Translations under genes and position numbers: made by a program
Shown: one piece after another, positions 23,061 to 36,069 of the stretch
Layout: each line of letters opens with the position of its first letter
Numbering within the stretch: the first letter of the stretch is position 1
The notes under the pieces: generated by a model
Told to the model about the DNA's origin: nothing
What the model saw: only the letters and a program-made list of their open reading frames with translations
Databases searched by the model: none
NCBI GenBank assembly: GCA_932521035.1
Contig: OW051497.1
Coordinates: 11,532,001-11,596,000 of the forward strand
Length of the DNA: 64,000 nt
From: Oscheius dolichura
Lineage: Eukaryota; Nematoda; Chromadorea; Rhabditida; Rhabditidae
Direction of reading: 5' to 3'

Positions 23061-26000
23061 GCTTTGAATAACTTAGAAGTTGATCGGCTTAACTCTCTCT
23101 CTCTTCTAACATTTAGCGGGAAAGACAGAGGCCACCTTGCAAAAAAAAGTCGTCGTGAGTTGTTGCAAACAGATAAAACAAAGGAGGTACGCGGAGGAGT
23201 AATCAGGAAAAGGGAAATTGCGAACTGACCAAATCCCAGGAGGAGCTACACAACCGACTAAATACTTAGAATCATCGTTGTTGGAATTGGGGAATTACCA
23301 GATGCGAGGGTGGAGGATAACAAGCCAAACAACCCGGGGAAATCTGCCACTTTCAGGCAAAAAATGTTCACTATGCCATCATCATAGAGGAGAAAATATC
23401 GCATGAATGGCTATACATAAAGGTGAACACTGGTCAAGGGCTTTTATTCGTCCGGAAGAATAAATCTTGGCTCTGGGATAGCCCTTATCTATGTTGATCG
23501 TGTGTTCTCTAGAGGTGCAGAAACAGCTAACAACAGGAGAAAGAAAGGGAGAGACTAATATAACCCTATAATTTCTTGAGTAAAGCCAGAATAAACCCAA
23601 ACGTTTTCTACGACTGCCATTCTCATTCAATGGCGCGTAAGTGGCTCAACTTCCACTTTCGTATCCTCCGACGATTAACATAAACTGTAAGTTTAAGGAT
23701 TAAACTGCTGCTTGTTCTTATATGAAATAAATATTTAGAAGAACTCAATAATAGAGACGGGAAGCAATTAAGACGGGCTGTGTAAGATATTCGGGAAAAA
23801 ATCGACACCTTTTTTGAAGAAATATCCCTAGGGACTTTTTGCGGTCTCCATGATTGCCGTCTCAGTCTTTGATTTCCTCATTCTGGTGTGCTCGGATGGG
23901 GTTTTATGAGCCACAGCCGGGACAAGGCAACAAGCAAGAAGTACGTCGGGTCAGCAGCAATGAATGAGTTCTTCCTTGATGTTTCTTATTGACGGAACGA
24001 TGCATTTTAGAACAATTGTTATCATAGGTCGTTGCTCACTTGTCAGTAATACTCCCGTCCAATAACAGTAGGAATTCTGCAGGGAGCATCTCCTTCTACT
24101 GGTAAAGCAAACACTTTCCTTCTCTCCCTATCGGTTGTATCTCTTTGCAAGGAATGCGGCCTTCAATGTTTCCATAATGTTCGTCCTTCAACATGCTGTG
24201 AACTTTGACAAATTGAAAAGGTTACGGATCTTTATCCTTCTTGGGAAAACCCTTTGCATTGTTCACGGTCCATTGGAAGCAAACAGTCGAACCTGAGCCA
24301 TAATTATTTATCAGATCAAATGCCACGAAGTTTCGACCCGTTGTACCCTTCGCCAATTCGGTGATATCTGGCAGATGACTTTATTATCATTGGCAAACAT
24401 GATACCGACACAAACTTTAGTCTTTCAGGTATTTTTCTCTTGTTTCTATATAACATGTTCCCCCCGAATGTTTTGACTTCCCTGTGTGTAACATGCACTG
24501 AGGGGGAATCCCCCCTCACGTGGGGACAGTTGGAATGCGGCCAGAGACAGCCACGAGGTGGGAAGCGCAGACAACAACCAGATACAGTTGGCATCGAAGA
24601 GGGCACAAAGAGGAACGCTATGATCTAGCAACATTTGATCGCGGCTGTAATCGGCAACGTGAGGTGGTGGAAAAACTGGAATTTTAAGCCAAAGTATGGC
24701 GCCATGTTCCTATTCAAAAATGGTCAAGTGGAGATGGTTCGAAGGTTATAGACACGAGAAGGAACCAGGAAGATTGACCGGCAACGAGAAGGGAAGCGAC
24801 TTCAGGTTCAAAATTAAACACCAGAGATCATCCTCAGTTTACTCCTAAAGCCTACGTATACGAAGAGTCGAAATCGGGATGGCTATTTTACCGTTGCCAA
24901 AACAAGCATCCCAGCAACAGGTGCTCCGTCTGCTTTCGCATTCATAACATGTTCCAGGAAGTCTGTTCCGTCCCTCTGGATGCTTCGGGAAGCCTTGCCA
25001 GCTCTTTCGGCTTTCCACCTTCAATTGAGGCTGTATCGCTTTCATTTTAAATAACAGCAATCATTGCTGAATTGCTAATGCTGTGTGCTTTCCCGGAGTG
25101 GTTTTGTAATCGTGTTGCACTGACTTTGGTCAGTATTTTTTTCATGTGGTCTTAAATATTGTTTGTTCGCAGATTTCTGTTCACTGTCTGCGATGGCATA
25201 CCGGCAAGCAAACGCTGGTCCGTCTTCGCCCACTCCGTTTAACAAACAAGGCTTTTTTTCTGAGAGACTTTTGCCCTGTGGTTGAAGAGACCGCGGCGAA
25301 TTGCTTTAAACCTTTTTTAGACATAAATTATATTTAGAGGCCCGTTAATAGTATAGTGCTGGTGCAATTCACGCGGGCCCATCACGAGGGACACCCGAAT
25401 TCTCGGCTGTTGATTCAGCTGATTCTATAATAATGTATTCCTGTCTGTCTCTGTCAAAAACGCGATCTTCCTCATTAATCTCTTATTCTTTTTCTTTGTT
25501 TTCAAAAAAAGGGAGCAGTTGTGATTTCACGTGTTTAGAAAACCGACCCCAGACAAAAACGCTTTGAAGCATCCGAGAACCGGATATTTGCCTCAGTGTT
25601 GGCTATCCGCAACCAAAGATCTAGCCTCTGACCAACCCATGGAGTTGAGCGTAATTGTTCGGCCACTGGCGCGTAGTCGATACGTCCTGAAAGCATTTCG
25701 ACCACGCGAACGTCTATTGGGTCTCATCTTTAGCTACTGGACAAAGCTTATCCGACTTCCTGCTCGCTCGCTTGACGAAGGAGATAAGCGAACGAGCGAC
25801 CTTTTGTTTTTAAAACGAAGACATTTTTGCCGCCCGACGCCTTTCACTGTGACTTTTACTGCGAGAATGTTTGATAGCTCTAGTTGGCAGTGATTCCGGG
25901 GGTCCCGCTCCGTTAAAAACTCACGCTGTGATAACCCCCATGAGCCGGATAGCCCCCTTTATCAACTAGAGCATGTAGTCAGCTGTTCCAGGAAGACTCT

Positions 26001-28620
26001 CTTCCAGACGAAATTGGTCAGCTTTATGGCCAGATGGACAAGCTGAAAAGCACCACGCCGCCCGGACGAACCAGACACTCATTAGTTTATAGCTGCGCGC
26101 ATATTTGAAGAGGGTACCCGATCCATCGCTCCTCTGCCGATGTTTTTGAACCCGGAGGAGGCGGTTGTGTTGTTTTGCACCTTGGCCAAATAGTCTGGTT
26201 TCCCCCCTCCGTTGCTAAAGATTTGCCCTTTCCTTAGTGCAAGTTTTTGTTTTTTACCTAAGGTCTCCTTCTCCTGCCACCTACACATTTTGACTCCCAG
26301 AAAAAGTGGCCTGATTCCTTAGTGCAAATCAGTTCAGTCCTTGTTTTCTTTCTTCTCGTATCTTTTACGTTCCATTCACTTTCAATTGCTATCTCCATAA
26401 AGTCAGGCCACTTCTTGCCAGCATGTCCTTATCGTCCACAGTTTACTCGAAAGACCAGCGTGGCTTCTTAAAAAAGTCACACCACATAACTCTCGATCTC
26501 GTAGGTCACGTGGCGGTTGGTGGCGGCTTTTCTGAGCATGCGGTGCGTTCTTCTTGATAACCGGGAGCACGTCATGGCCCGGCGACAAACAGGAAGGACG
26601 CCTTCGCTTCTAGTTTTTAGATATTACAAACCCCTTATTTTTGACGGGCAACTGGCACATTTTTGAGGGTTCTCTGGACAATGGTCAAACGTCGGAGAGA
26701 AGAAACGTGATATTGACATTGCTGTCAGGATTTTTATGTCAACGTCTGGATTTCCGCACCTTTGAGGGTCAAAGGTCTTGTGTACCAGCTAACATTTTCC
26801 TCATGGCCTCTTTACTTTTTTCGTTATCGAAGCGAAGTGGCAGATGTCACACAGACTATAGAACACGATACCTAAAACACACCTGAATAAAACCGGTCCG
26901 CTCATGGTTATTATGGGGTGGACAACAGGGTGGATGCCCTCACAAACATTCGCTCTCCTATTTGAGAAGAGGGCCAGGCAGTTTTGTTTACGTCTAGGTG
27001 CAGATAAAACCCTCATTGATCCTTGCGAAAACAAGGCTAGGGTCATTGGAGCCGATTATGACCCCGATCTTTGCTACTTATTCAGGAGGGCGCGTTGACT
27101 CAGGCTAATACTATGAAATTATGGCTGCTCCACAGCATTTTACAGCCTTTTGCCATCACCCCACACATGGGTGCCGGAAGGACAAGCTGGACGCTTGTAA
27201 CTTGGACTCTTGGTCCTCGTGTGAGATGGGGTGGAATACGATGGTCTGATCCGCGCTACGACGGCTGATCTCCTTGACAATACTTTATGTTGACGGCGAT
27301 AAATGCCTTGGATCACTGCCAGCGAAACCTCCAAAGTATGACTAAAATTCCCTCCTCATTGGTTGTATCCTTCCGGTTCTTGTCATACACCATAGCTGGA
27401 TATGCCCGATGCGTTGTAGCGATTAGGCGACTTCATGTACACGGAAGGACATCTTCGCTCAACTGGTTCCATACAGATGTGTGTCTGTTCCCTGGAGGAC
27501 CGAGAATCACGCCATGTGCAGTTACGTAGACGCTCTCACGAGGGGGGCGGAGACGGGTGCTCCCACGTGAGGTCCGGGTTGTGTATCTCTGGCTATAGAC
27601 GTTCCCTTCCTCCCGTCTAGGCACGGCTCACACATCCTCTGTGCCAGGGTGTCGCGGCCTGGCGCATTGTGGACTCTTGACCCCCGAAGTGGACAACTGC
27701 CAGTTTAGTGGAAAAATGGTCAGCTGTTTGCTACCGACCCCCTGTCCATTACGTTGGCCGTTACTTTTTTACGCTTTTATGCAAAATTATTGATTATTTC
27801 CACTTCTAGGTCAATTTAGGGTCAGATTTGCACCCACTTCGCTTTTGTTTAAATTAAGCTGCTTCCTTTCCCCTCTTTTCAACTAATTTCAAGAGAAAAT
27901 TGTGAAAAGAGAGTAGAAAACGTTTATAATTTATTATTGCCCTCACCTTTATCATGGAAAAAGGGGAATTGTTTACCGTCTACCCCCTTGTTTGGCTTTG
28001 GCCAAGAAAAAGCTTCGAGATTTCTCCATAAGGACTTTCTTCCCCTTTCCTTTTTTTTCTAGACTTTTCTTGTCAAGGAACGGACGTTGAAATTCGAAAC
28101 TGCGTTGAATTGTCCTCCACATGTGCACCCTGACTCAAACCCAATAACACTTTCGCAATGGTGGCCCGCCAGACGCCTAAAGCGCTCTCTGCCGATGTCG
28201 TGGGGATATTTTCATCATATCTCGCTGAATTTTTATTTTTGTCAACAAGTACTTTGTGTCTTCCGCCATTAGACTTTGTACTGGGCGATCCGTTCGTCCC
28301 CCGTTAGTGCCCCCAGTTGCAGCGGGACGTACTTTGTCCAGCCGGGGGTCGGTGGCCTTCGCTATCGGGCCAGCAGCCATGGGTTTCTTTCTTTATCTGT
28401 CCAAGCAGGGGTCATTTGTTTCAGTTCTTCGACCGCTGTTTGTTTTCTTTCTTTCTCCATTTTGTTTTCTACCCTGTAGAAGGTGGGAAAAGCGTCATTT
28501 ATTGTTCTTTTCGCCTTCACTCGTCATGTTGTCACCGCCATTCCGTTTCTTTGCCAAGTTTATCATTTTCAGACTCTATTTTATTTAAAAGAAGAATTGT
28601 TGGTTGATGCTGATTGAAAC
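23061..28620. other. 5.5-kb stretch with no supportable gene
   Basis: Many short open frames occur on both strands, the longest 120 codons at 25531-25893 with no ATG, but none has splice partners or a family signature. A 24-codon Cys-rich frame end (SLCKECGLQCFHNVRPSTCC) near 24128-24205 is isolated. A small hairpin (25762-25797) is listed separately. The T-rich 28000-28600 end is probably the lipin promoter or a 5' intron. No tRNA or snRNA gene was seen. Confidence 0.45.
25762..25797. repeat. Short hairpin with 12-bp arms
   Basis: gctcgctcgctt (25762-25773) pairs with aagcgaacgagc (25786-25797) at 11 of 12 positions around a 12-nt loop. It is isolated in non-coding DNA and may be chance. 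Confidence 0.4.
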
Positions 28621-31423
28621 ATGGACTATTTCTACAGTAGTTTTCGAAAAGTGAAAGCTATTTATACTGCTATTAATCCCGCTACATTATCCGGTAACTT
28701 CTAGCAATCAATTCTTTTAAAGTTTCGAATTTACAGGTGCAATCGATGTTATTGTTGTTGAGCAACCCGATGGAGAATATAAATCAACCCCTTTCCATGT
28801 CCGTTTTGGGAAAACCGGAGTCTGGAACCCCATGGACAAGGTAAATTGTTTTTCCGATTCAAAATATAATTATTCAGTATGTCGATATGGATGTCAACGG
28901 CGTGGAAACGGACTTAAAGATGAAGCTGGGCGACTCTGGAGTAGCCTATTTCGTCGAAGCCACAGAGGGTCCTGTACCCGATTTTCTGATCGCTTCCCCT
29001 ATCAGTGGAGATGGAAGAGATTCCCCCATACAACCTTCACAAGTTCCGGACACGGCTGATGTCCTAGCCGGCAGTGCAAATAAATTGGAGGAAAATCGAC
29101 GGAAACAGTCGACAATTCAAAGACGCTGGTCGAAAGAATTCATAGAAACGCAGAATGATAACACCGAAGAGTATGTTGCCTGGTTTGATATCGAATTTCC
29201 TTTTTTAAGACAATCCCTGCAAGCTGCTCACAAGAATTCGATTATGGTCTTCGCCTCCTCCATTTTTAGTGATAGAAGAAACCGTTCCCTTCCCGATCTC
29301 AGATGTCTAACAGAAAGCTACTGTGACCATGACACTGACAGCTACAGAAGAACAAGAGATGACAGCCAAACGTCTTCTAAAAAGTAAGCACATCCCATTC
29401 CATTGAGATTATTTGTCTACTTTACAGAGAGGCCCAGAAAAGGCTACTCAATCACTCGAAGTCTCAAGCCTTGGGTGGTGAAACAAGCAGCAATGAGAAT
29501 ATTTTGAGGTTGCTCCTTAAGGAAAAGATAAAGAGGAAGAAGAGCACTCGTACAGCTCCTATCAACATTAAAGTCGAGGTCAGAACTTATCGCAGAGTCG
29601 TTTCAACATGTTTACTATTCCAGGACAGTGATAGTGAGGCTGAATCATCTCTGAACTCATCTACTGTTTCATCGCCGTCTCATTCACTCATGGATGGAAG
29701 GGACGCGGACTTTATCGCGGATGGGGCAATGTCCGATTCTGAGATCGACAGACACAGGCATGACAACACTGTAAGGATGGTGTTTGGAGCGTTGTTGATA
29801 TTGCTTGTTCAGCACGATGAGAAAATGACTGACTGGAAATGGGGAGAGATGCCAGAGACGAAGGATAACACCCCTAAGGATACGCCCGTGAGCCAGCCCA
29901 AAAGATGGAACTGGTACTTCTGGAGGTACAATACGCAAGCCAAGCCGGAAGAGGGAATATCTCTGGATGAATTGGAAAATAATCAGTCGGACCCTGCTAA
30001 AGTTGAGAAGTACCTGGGAAAGACAAGCACGTATGTTTTTCATTTTCCTAACAGTTTGAGGAATGATTGTTTAGTGTGAGCATTGACAGTGGCACTGCTT
30101 CCCGTTCTGTATCTTCTCCTTCCAGCCCTTCTCCTAATGATGAGACGTCTTCTCACTCTCCCACCGGGTCCCATCACGGACAGCATATTGAAGACCAGGT
30201 AGCATTTGGTTAAACATGATTCAACATAGTTTTAAGACACCAACTCAGGAAACCATGAATCTCCCAGGAGCAAAGACAAGGTTGAGGTCGACGGGCAGTG
30301 GAGCTTATTCCAGTTCTTCCAATGAAACAATAACGTACCTTTCATATCACAACGGATACAACCATATTAATTTAGAACTGACGATATGGAATCCGTTGAA
30401 GAGAATGGTATAAGCTATTTCCGCTCGCTTCGTCTCTCCTCGGACAAGTTGAAATCCTTAGGGCTTCGTTACGGAGCCAACGAGTGTCGCTTCACAATTA
30501 CCACAATGTATCAAGTAACCCCTTTATAATATTTACAGTAACTATATATTTTAGGGCACAACATGGTGTGCGTGTAACATCTATCTATACAAGTGGTATG
30601 AACAGATAGTAATCTCGGACGTCGACGGCACCATCACGAAGAGCGATGTCCTTGGGCACGTAATCCCGGCCATCGGGGGGCAATGGGCACACAGCGGAGT
30701 AGCCGACCTCTACACGAGGATAAAGAACAACGGTTACAAGATGGTGTACCTCTCATCGAGGGCAATTGGGCAGAGCCATATCACCAAGCAGTATTTGAGA
30801 AGCGTGGCTCAGGATAGTAAGCAACTGCCGGACGGGCCGGTGCTCCTTTCACCAAGCAGTGTTCTTATGGCTTTTAGGAAGTGAGTGTTCATTGTTGCCT
30901 CTAAATGAATTGGTTTCCAGAGAAGTGATTGAGCGCCGCCCGGAAGAGTTTAAAATTGCCGCCTTGTCTGATCTCAAGAAGTTGTTCCCTGTTAGAGAGC
31001 CATTCTACGCCGGTTTCGGAAATCGAGAAACGGTAAGGATTTTTCCAATTCTACTCATTCCATTATATTTTTCAGGATACCAAATCCTATACCGCTGTGG
31101 GCATCTCGCCTTCAAGAATCCTAATCGTCGACCCAACGGGTCGTGTTCGTCGCTCAGATTCAATCGGCTACGTGAGCAATTACAACTCAATGGCCAACGA
31201 CACCGTCGACTATTTATTCCCCCCTTTGTCCAACAAAAAGTAAGCTTTCATTGCTGTGATGGCCCTATTTCTAACCTTTTGCTTTTTAGTGTGAAAGTTT
31301 CGCGAGGAGCTTACCCATCCGATGTTGACCAACTACAGAGATCCACCTGGTATCAACCTCTGGACTGCAGTGCCTTTACCCATTGGAAAATGGACAGCCA
31401 TGGTGAAGTGGATGATGAGCTAG
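28621..31423 (+). CDS. lpin-1: Lipin, phosphatidate phosphatase
   Basis: Lipins convert phosphatidate to diacylglycerol at the ER and act in the nucleus on envelope and lipid-gene control. Exon 1 (28621-28693) and exon 2 (28737-28840) encode the N-LIP domain: [20 protein letters not shown] and [18 protein letters not shown]. Exon 3 (28878-29383) is N-LIP end plus linker, and probably contains one more short intron near 29170 that preserves the frame. The conserved WKWGEMPE box is at about 29838. C-LIP starts with [20 protein letters not shown] and includes the catalytic DxDxT motif as [11 protein letters not shown] (about 30625) and [12 protein letters not shown]. The usual LxxIL coactivator motif after the active site reads LGHVI. 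Stop at 31423, AATAAA at 31801. Confidence 0.95.
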
Positions 31424-32801
31424 TGGCTTATGAGTCCCGACGAACGGCTAAGAAATAACTCTTTGTCGTTCATTGTTAACCATAGTTTTTTTTCCTTGTT
31501 TTTGTTTTGCTATTACTGGTTATATCCAAGGGTATACAATACAATTCCCTCATAAACTTAGATGGTATAACCCCTGTCCACGGGGTAGCATCCGAGTCTT
31601 TCTTTCAACTGCCCATAGCTGTAAATAACTTCCCAGTCATATATTGTATTATATTTCACACCGTAGATCGAGTAGTTCATCCTGTCATATACGTGTATAC
31701 CTTTTATAGGCCGGTTTTCATGCTCAACTAGTTCTTACTTCCATTTTTCCTGTTACTTCATTGCCTTAGTTTTCGCTTTTTGGCTACTTTTAAGACTTTT
31801 AATAAAAGTTTTATATTTTACTGGTTCTGTATTATTTTTTCAAGGACAGTCGTCTTATTTTGCAGAGCACCCGGTTACCTTCTCGAAGGTTCAAAATAGT
31901 ACTATGGTATTGTGTTATATGATGTGGGAAAATGGTTTCACTCATGCGATTCCGTCCCAATAGGCGCGATGTAGTATCTGCATATAGCCTGTTTTTCAAT
32001 AGACTGTTCTAGACAATATTCGGTAAGTTAAGACGATCAGCAATCATTTACTATTTTATAAAAGGAAATTTGGCATCCTTCATTTCTACAAGTTACAGCA
32101 AGCTCAACCACCAGTTGAGCCAGATCTATTCAACCATAAATCCCTATAAAAAATTATATGGCTCCGGTCTGCAAATGTTCGCGGTGTAACCTCTACGTAT
32201 CGGCGTTTTCCCGAACTCGACAATCGGAGCTACGGTTACTCTCAGGTTCTTCATGGATTAATACTGTTTTAATTAACACGCAAACCTTTCTGATACAGGT
32301 GAAACGTCTTATTCTCAATTTTATGGAGTTCTTGTCACTCAAAAACCAGTAATCTTTGGGGTTTCTAAAGAAATTGAGCAGCTCATTTGCATAATTTCAT
32401 ATTATTCCTGCTCTTATTTAAATTCGACGGATCTTTTACAGAGAAAACAGAAATCATATCTACAAAATGATGTTTTCAGGTTCCCAGTGCTTCCAACCTA
32501 TTGCTCAATCGTTAATGACGCAACTTCGGTGAAATAGCTTCCCTCCCGTCTTTCCTGTTGATTCAAAAAGTGAATAAGGTAAATTTAAGTTCTTTTCTTT
32601 TCTTTTTGATTTATACTGACAGATAAAAGGTGTATTGCTGCATAAAATACTCTTTAAAAAAAGAAATGATAGAATTAATAAATATATGCCATCATTTTTA
32701 TTAGTTCATTAATTTCTGCGGTCCCCACCGTAAAATTCTTGTAGATTTGCTTCTTAGGCACTCACTTTTTAATAAAAGGTTCTTGTTTAGGTCTTGCAAT
32801 C
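31424..32801. other. Lipin 3' UTR and OPA3-gene upstream region
   Basis: AT-rich. AATAAA at 31801-31806, followed by T-rich sequence, marks the probable lipin 3' end. No protein-like exon follows until the OPA3-like gene. A cttgtttag acceptor at about 32782-32790 precedes its ATG and could be a trans-splice site. Confidence 0.5.
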
Positions 32802-33828
32802 ATGGGGTTCCCCATGATACAAGTGTTTATGATAGCCGCCAGGCAGGTCTCTAAACCAATAGCTGATGTAGTCCTTCGATATGGAAAAAACCACCCGTTG
32901 TTTAGATCTAAAATTTTAATACCAGTAGGACGAGGTAATACATGTTTTACATTTTTTTAATATTAAAATTTACAGCACTTGTTAGATTTTCAACAAGAAT
33001 GCGAATGAAACGCCTGGGACTAGGAGAAACCGTAGCAAATGTTCAAGTTTCGGAAGCTGCTGCTCTGGAGCAGGTTTATTTCTATAATTTTAATATAGAC
33101 AATAATTTTAGGCCTCTGATTTTGTACAACAAGTAGTTTTATTTTCATATTCTGTTGGTGTTTTCGCGGCTTATTATTTTTATACTCGGTACACGACGCC
33201 GGATGCAGTAAAAGTTGACGAATTTATTAAATTTAGGATAGAAGCAACTACTGTAAGTTTATTAGAATCTAACTTTCAATCACTGTTCATTTTTAGACAA
33301 TCGATGATCTTCGCGCAAGGCTGGAGCAATTAGAAAAAGCTTTGGTTGCCGCCAACGTGGCAAAGGTACTTTTTCCCTTCATTTTATAGAACTTTCTAGT
33401 TTATTTATTTTTTAAGCATGTAATTTTGTTGAAAAGAACATTGGAAGATAATTAATGGTTCTAGGTAGCTGTCAGTGCGGCCGCTCTCCCCTCCACAACC
33501 CCAGCACCCCGTTTCGATAGAGTGTCTTCCCTCCCAATCGACTCCGCAGTCAAAGTTGTGCTCAGAGGTTCGTTCCCTTTCTTTTATATTTCCTTCGGTT
33601 GTTGTTATGTTACCAGCGAGTCCCTTATGATATAATCCAGATGGCAGTGAATTTCTCGTGTTCCGTAGCGGTACTTCCGTGGGTATAGAAGAAGCGTCAA
33701 CGTTTGAAAGACGCGGAATTCCCCTAATGTTCCGTAAAAAAGAACTAATATACGAACTACCTCGTTTTGGCATAATCGGAGCTGCCGAACGTTTTGTGCT
33801 AAAACTTTTTGGCCGATGGGCATCATAA
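32802..33828 (+). CDS. OPA3-like protein with a C-terminal extension
   Basis: OPA3 proteins are small mitochondrial (outer-membrane or matrix-associated) proteins linked to optic atrophy. Six exons (32802-32934, 32976-33073, 33112-33252, 33297-33365, 33465-33567, 33641-33828) total 732 nt, 243 aa. The OPA3 core is clear: FPMIQVFMIAARQVSKPIAD at the start (human: [20 protein letters not shown]), then FSTRMRMKRLGLGETVANV, a hydrophobic segment VVLFSYSVGVFAAYYFY and a coiled coil (DDLRARLEQLEKALVAA). After it comes about 90 residues not in human OPA3. This C-terminus may be longer still: a donor in exon 6 (CGTTTT/gtgcta) could join two further open exons at about 33854-33978 and 34029-34121, ahead of AATAAA at 34140. 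Confidence 0.85.
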
Positions 33829-33853
33829 TATTAAGCATAGTGTATAGAATTCT

Positions 33854-34121
33854 AGTCTAGTCCACGAGTTTTCTCACCCCCTTGTGCAAACGCGTTGTGT
33901 CCTCTACCCCCGAAAGTTGTGCCATCTGAATCCAGCTCAATTCACTTAACCATAATCCGTAGTGTGGAGCACGTCTCGGTGTCCCTCTCGTTTTGTCCTG
34001 TTGCTTTACTAATTTTCTGTTCTTCCAGGAGAACACAGGGATTCTGTATAGGGACCGAGACGAGCCCCAACAGCTTATGTACAACCTAGTCACGATGTCA
34101 AATATCTCACTCAATTTATAA
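33854..34121 (+). CDS. Possible 3' exons of the OPA3-like transcript
   Basis: Two open segments with good splice sites: 33854-33978 (PSESSSIHLTIIRSVEHVS at its end, donor gtgtcc) and 34029-34121 (ENTGILYRDRDEPQQLMYNL..., acceptor ttcttccag). The frame is continuous across the join and stops at 34121, 19 bp before AATAAA at 34140. They fit in phase after a cryptic donor in the last exon of the OPA3-like gene, but could instead be a separate gene or 3' UTR. Confidence 0.4.
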
Positions 34122-34316
34122 ACAGGTGTATATTATAGTAATAAAACTTTTACATATAGTCTGGTGCAGTTATTTCCCGTGAAAATGTATCCCTTCTGTA
34201 CTTCATCCACTTAAATCTAATTGAAAAGGGATCTAGTCCAGTGATTTAATAAAAACAATTGTAAAGAAGATGCGACAAATTTATGAACAAAACTACGAAC
34301 GACAGTAGTCAGCTGC

Positions 34317-34577
34317 TCAAAAGACACGAAGGAATTTGCGAATGGCATCGATGATCTTTTCCAGATTTTTGATTTTTATCGTAATTTCAATCTCGGATCC
34401 TTCGCCTCCATTTTCAGCAGCTGATGCCTGCGATAGGAGGCTGCTAGCTGTTGAAGGACTAGCCTAAAGAGATCTCAGAGTTGGAGCAGGAACAAGACTT
34501 ACGGCTTTCATACATTGAAGCTGTGATGTTAGTCCATTTAATTCACTCTCAAGAGATCTCAGACGAGAGACACTCAT
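34317..34577 (-). CDS. Small coiled-coil protein, 73 aa
   Basis: Two exons (34577-34503 and 34463-34317), 222 nt. The ATG follows a cgctttgcag acceptor 4 bp upstream. The N-terminus MSVSRLRSLESELNGLTSQL is a heptad-type coiled coil. It is followed by a Ser/Ala-rich linker and a second amphipathic helix, EIEITIKIKNLEKIIDAIRK. No signal peptide or TM segment. The helix-linker-helix plan resembles small subunits of multi-protein complexes (BLOC-, mediator- or kinetochore-type), but I cannot assign it. A 96-codon frame with a TM-like segment lies directly upstream (34574-34864) and overlaps its start by 4 bp. It reads through the acceptor, so I do not call it. Confidence 0.6.
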
Positions 34578-35099
34578 TTTGCTGCAAAGCGAAAAAGAAA
34601 ATGAATTCTAACAGGCAAAGTATGCCCAAACGTATAAACTGAATTTATCCTTCTGCTTATTTTATTGAAGCGGAATAAGATAAGGAGGAAAACAACAATG
34701 AAAGGAAGCATTGATACAATTGAAGACTGTGCTCTAATACTCCCTATAAGAAGCAAGGTGTAATCAGTTAGGCGGGTTGTAAACAACATCTTCAATTTCT
34801 CCCCGCTCGAACAATGACTTTTCTCCATCAGGCTGGTCAAATGTTTTGCCCAATTTCTAACCATTCAGGAGAAAGCCAACTCACACCAAAAACAGTTAAC
34901 AATAGAGAACATTTTGTCGTTTATATTCGATGATTTAGACAATTATCACTTGTTGCTACCTTGTTTTTGTTTACTGGAATCTTGTTCGGCTAGATCTCAA
35001 GCAAAGCAGGAAAAGAGACGCTTCCAAGCACTGCCGGCCGCCTTTCTCCTGGAAATAACAACAATAACAAAAGATTAACACATATCACATATTTCCTCT

Positions 35100-35776
35100 C
35101 TTTTTCGGCCTTCTTAAGATACTTTTCTTGATTCATCCACTGTATATAAGGGCTTTGGGGCTAAAAATACGTTGTTGTTCAAGTAAATAAATCAGAAATA
35201 CCGATGACACCTGGACTGATTTTTTCGATTCTAACTTCTTGTTTGAAGTTTCCTACAAATAAGTAAATATAACCCTTGCTAAGACCCTCCCTGAATCTGT
35301 ATTTGACGCCAGTCCGCAGTTGTCTCCCAGGGAGCTCGTTTATACCAGGAAGCCGATGTATACCATGAAAGATGGTCGTCCCACCATGGCTGCCTCCCTA
35401 TCATCCGTTCTTCGTCTTCTATCGAGGTCCTATAGACACCAATGAGTTCAGGGATAGTGTTTATTCCGATCTCATAATTTAACATCTCTTGTTCCATTTC
35501 TTCTATCAACATCATCTGCCGGTATTCTTCCCCGCACTGCTTCTCCATCATCTTTGCATGTTCCCGTTCTTGTTTCCGTCTTCCTTCACTGAGATCCATT
35601 GGAGCACTCAGGCTCATAGAATAATGGAGATCCATAATTGACGGATAAGTTGTAAGATAGCCTGGTACGATACCAGTTGAAAAAATAAAAGCGTGGTTTT
35701 ATCAGATAAAGCTCACGTTATGATTAAGATTGAACAGCGCTTTACAGCCAGATGGTCCATCCAGGAAACCCGGCAT
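35100..35776 (-). pseudogene. Unrecognised duplicated gene, copy 1 (probably decayed)
   Basis: The main exon (about 35279-35663) encodes MDLHYSMSLSAPMDLSEGRR, a Met/Glu-rich helical segment (EEYRQMMLIEEMEQEMLNYE) and PWWDDHLSWYTSASWYKR. A first exon from 35776 (MPGFLDGPSGCKALFNLNHN) has a good gtgagc donor. However, the only acceptor upstream of the main exon (gtaccag, about 35663) puts the join out of frame. At the 3' end the donor used in copy 2 (gtaggc) reads ggaggg here, so the frame runs into the old intron and stops at 35279. C-terminal exon homology (PYIQWMNQEKYLKKAEKERK) persists near 35100-35160. It may be a pseudogene or a shortened gene starting at an internal Met. Confidence 0.5.
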
Positions 35777-35810
35777 TTTCAGTAACTGACATGCGTTCTA
35801 CCTGGTTCTA

Positions 35811-35853
35811 GGCAATCTTTCTGGGCTAGTCATCCCATGATTTTTTGTCTATC
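35811..35853 (-). promoter_or_regulatory. Conserved 5' element, copy 1
   Basis: On + it reads ggcaatctttctgggctagt, then catcccatgattttttgtct and atcgctcctg. It lies 35 bp upstream of the copy 1 start codon and matches the copy 2 block with two differences in about 47 bp, better conserved than most of the coding exon. Its position fits a core promoter or trans-splice region. Confidence 0.5.
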
Positions 35854-36069
35854 GCTCCTGTTATTCCCCAGAGAACAGGGAATGGTGAAAAGATGAGTAC
35901 GTCGATCGAGAATGATTTATTTCGATTACTATTTGATTGTGTTTAAACGCATTTGCCATTTTATCAGTATTAGTTTTTTTTTTGAGCCATCTTCGTATCT
36001 TCTTGGATAAGTCTCAAGCAACACAGGAAAAGAACCTCATCCACCGACCACGGGCCGCTTTTCTCCTGG

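Noticed and set aside
29160-29383. Apparent frameshift within the lipin linker, with a second protein-like frame ([14 protein letters not shown])
   Set aside because: The original frame continues through exon 3 and joins the next exon in phase 2 (KEAQKRLL), so no shift is needed.
34574-34864. 96-codon minus-strand frame with a TM-like segment overlapping the next start by 4 bp
   Set aside because: It reads through the acceptor of the 34577 gene, so its C-terminus is intronic; no second exon found.
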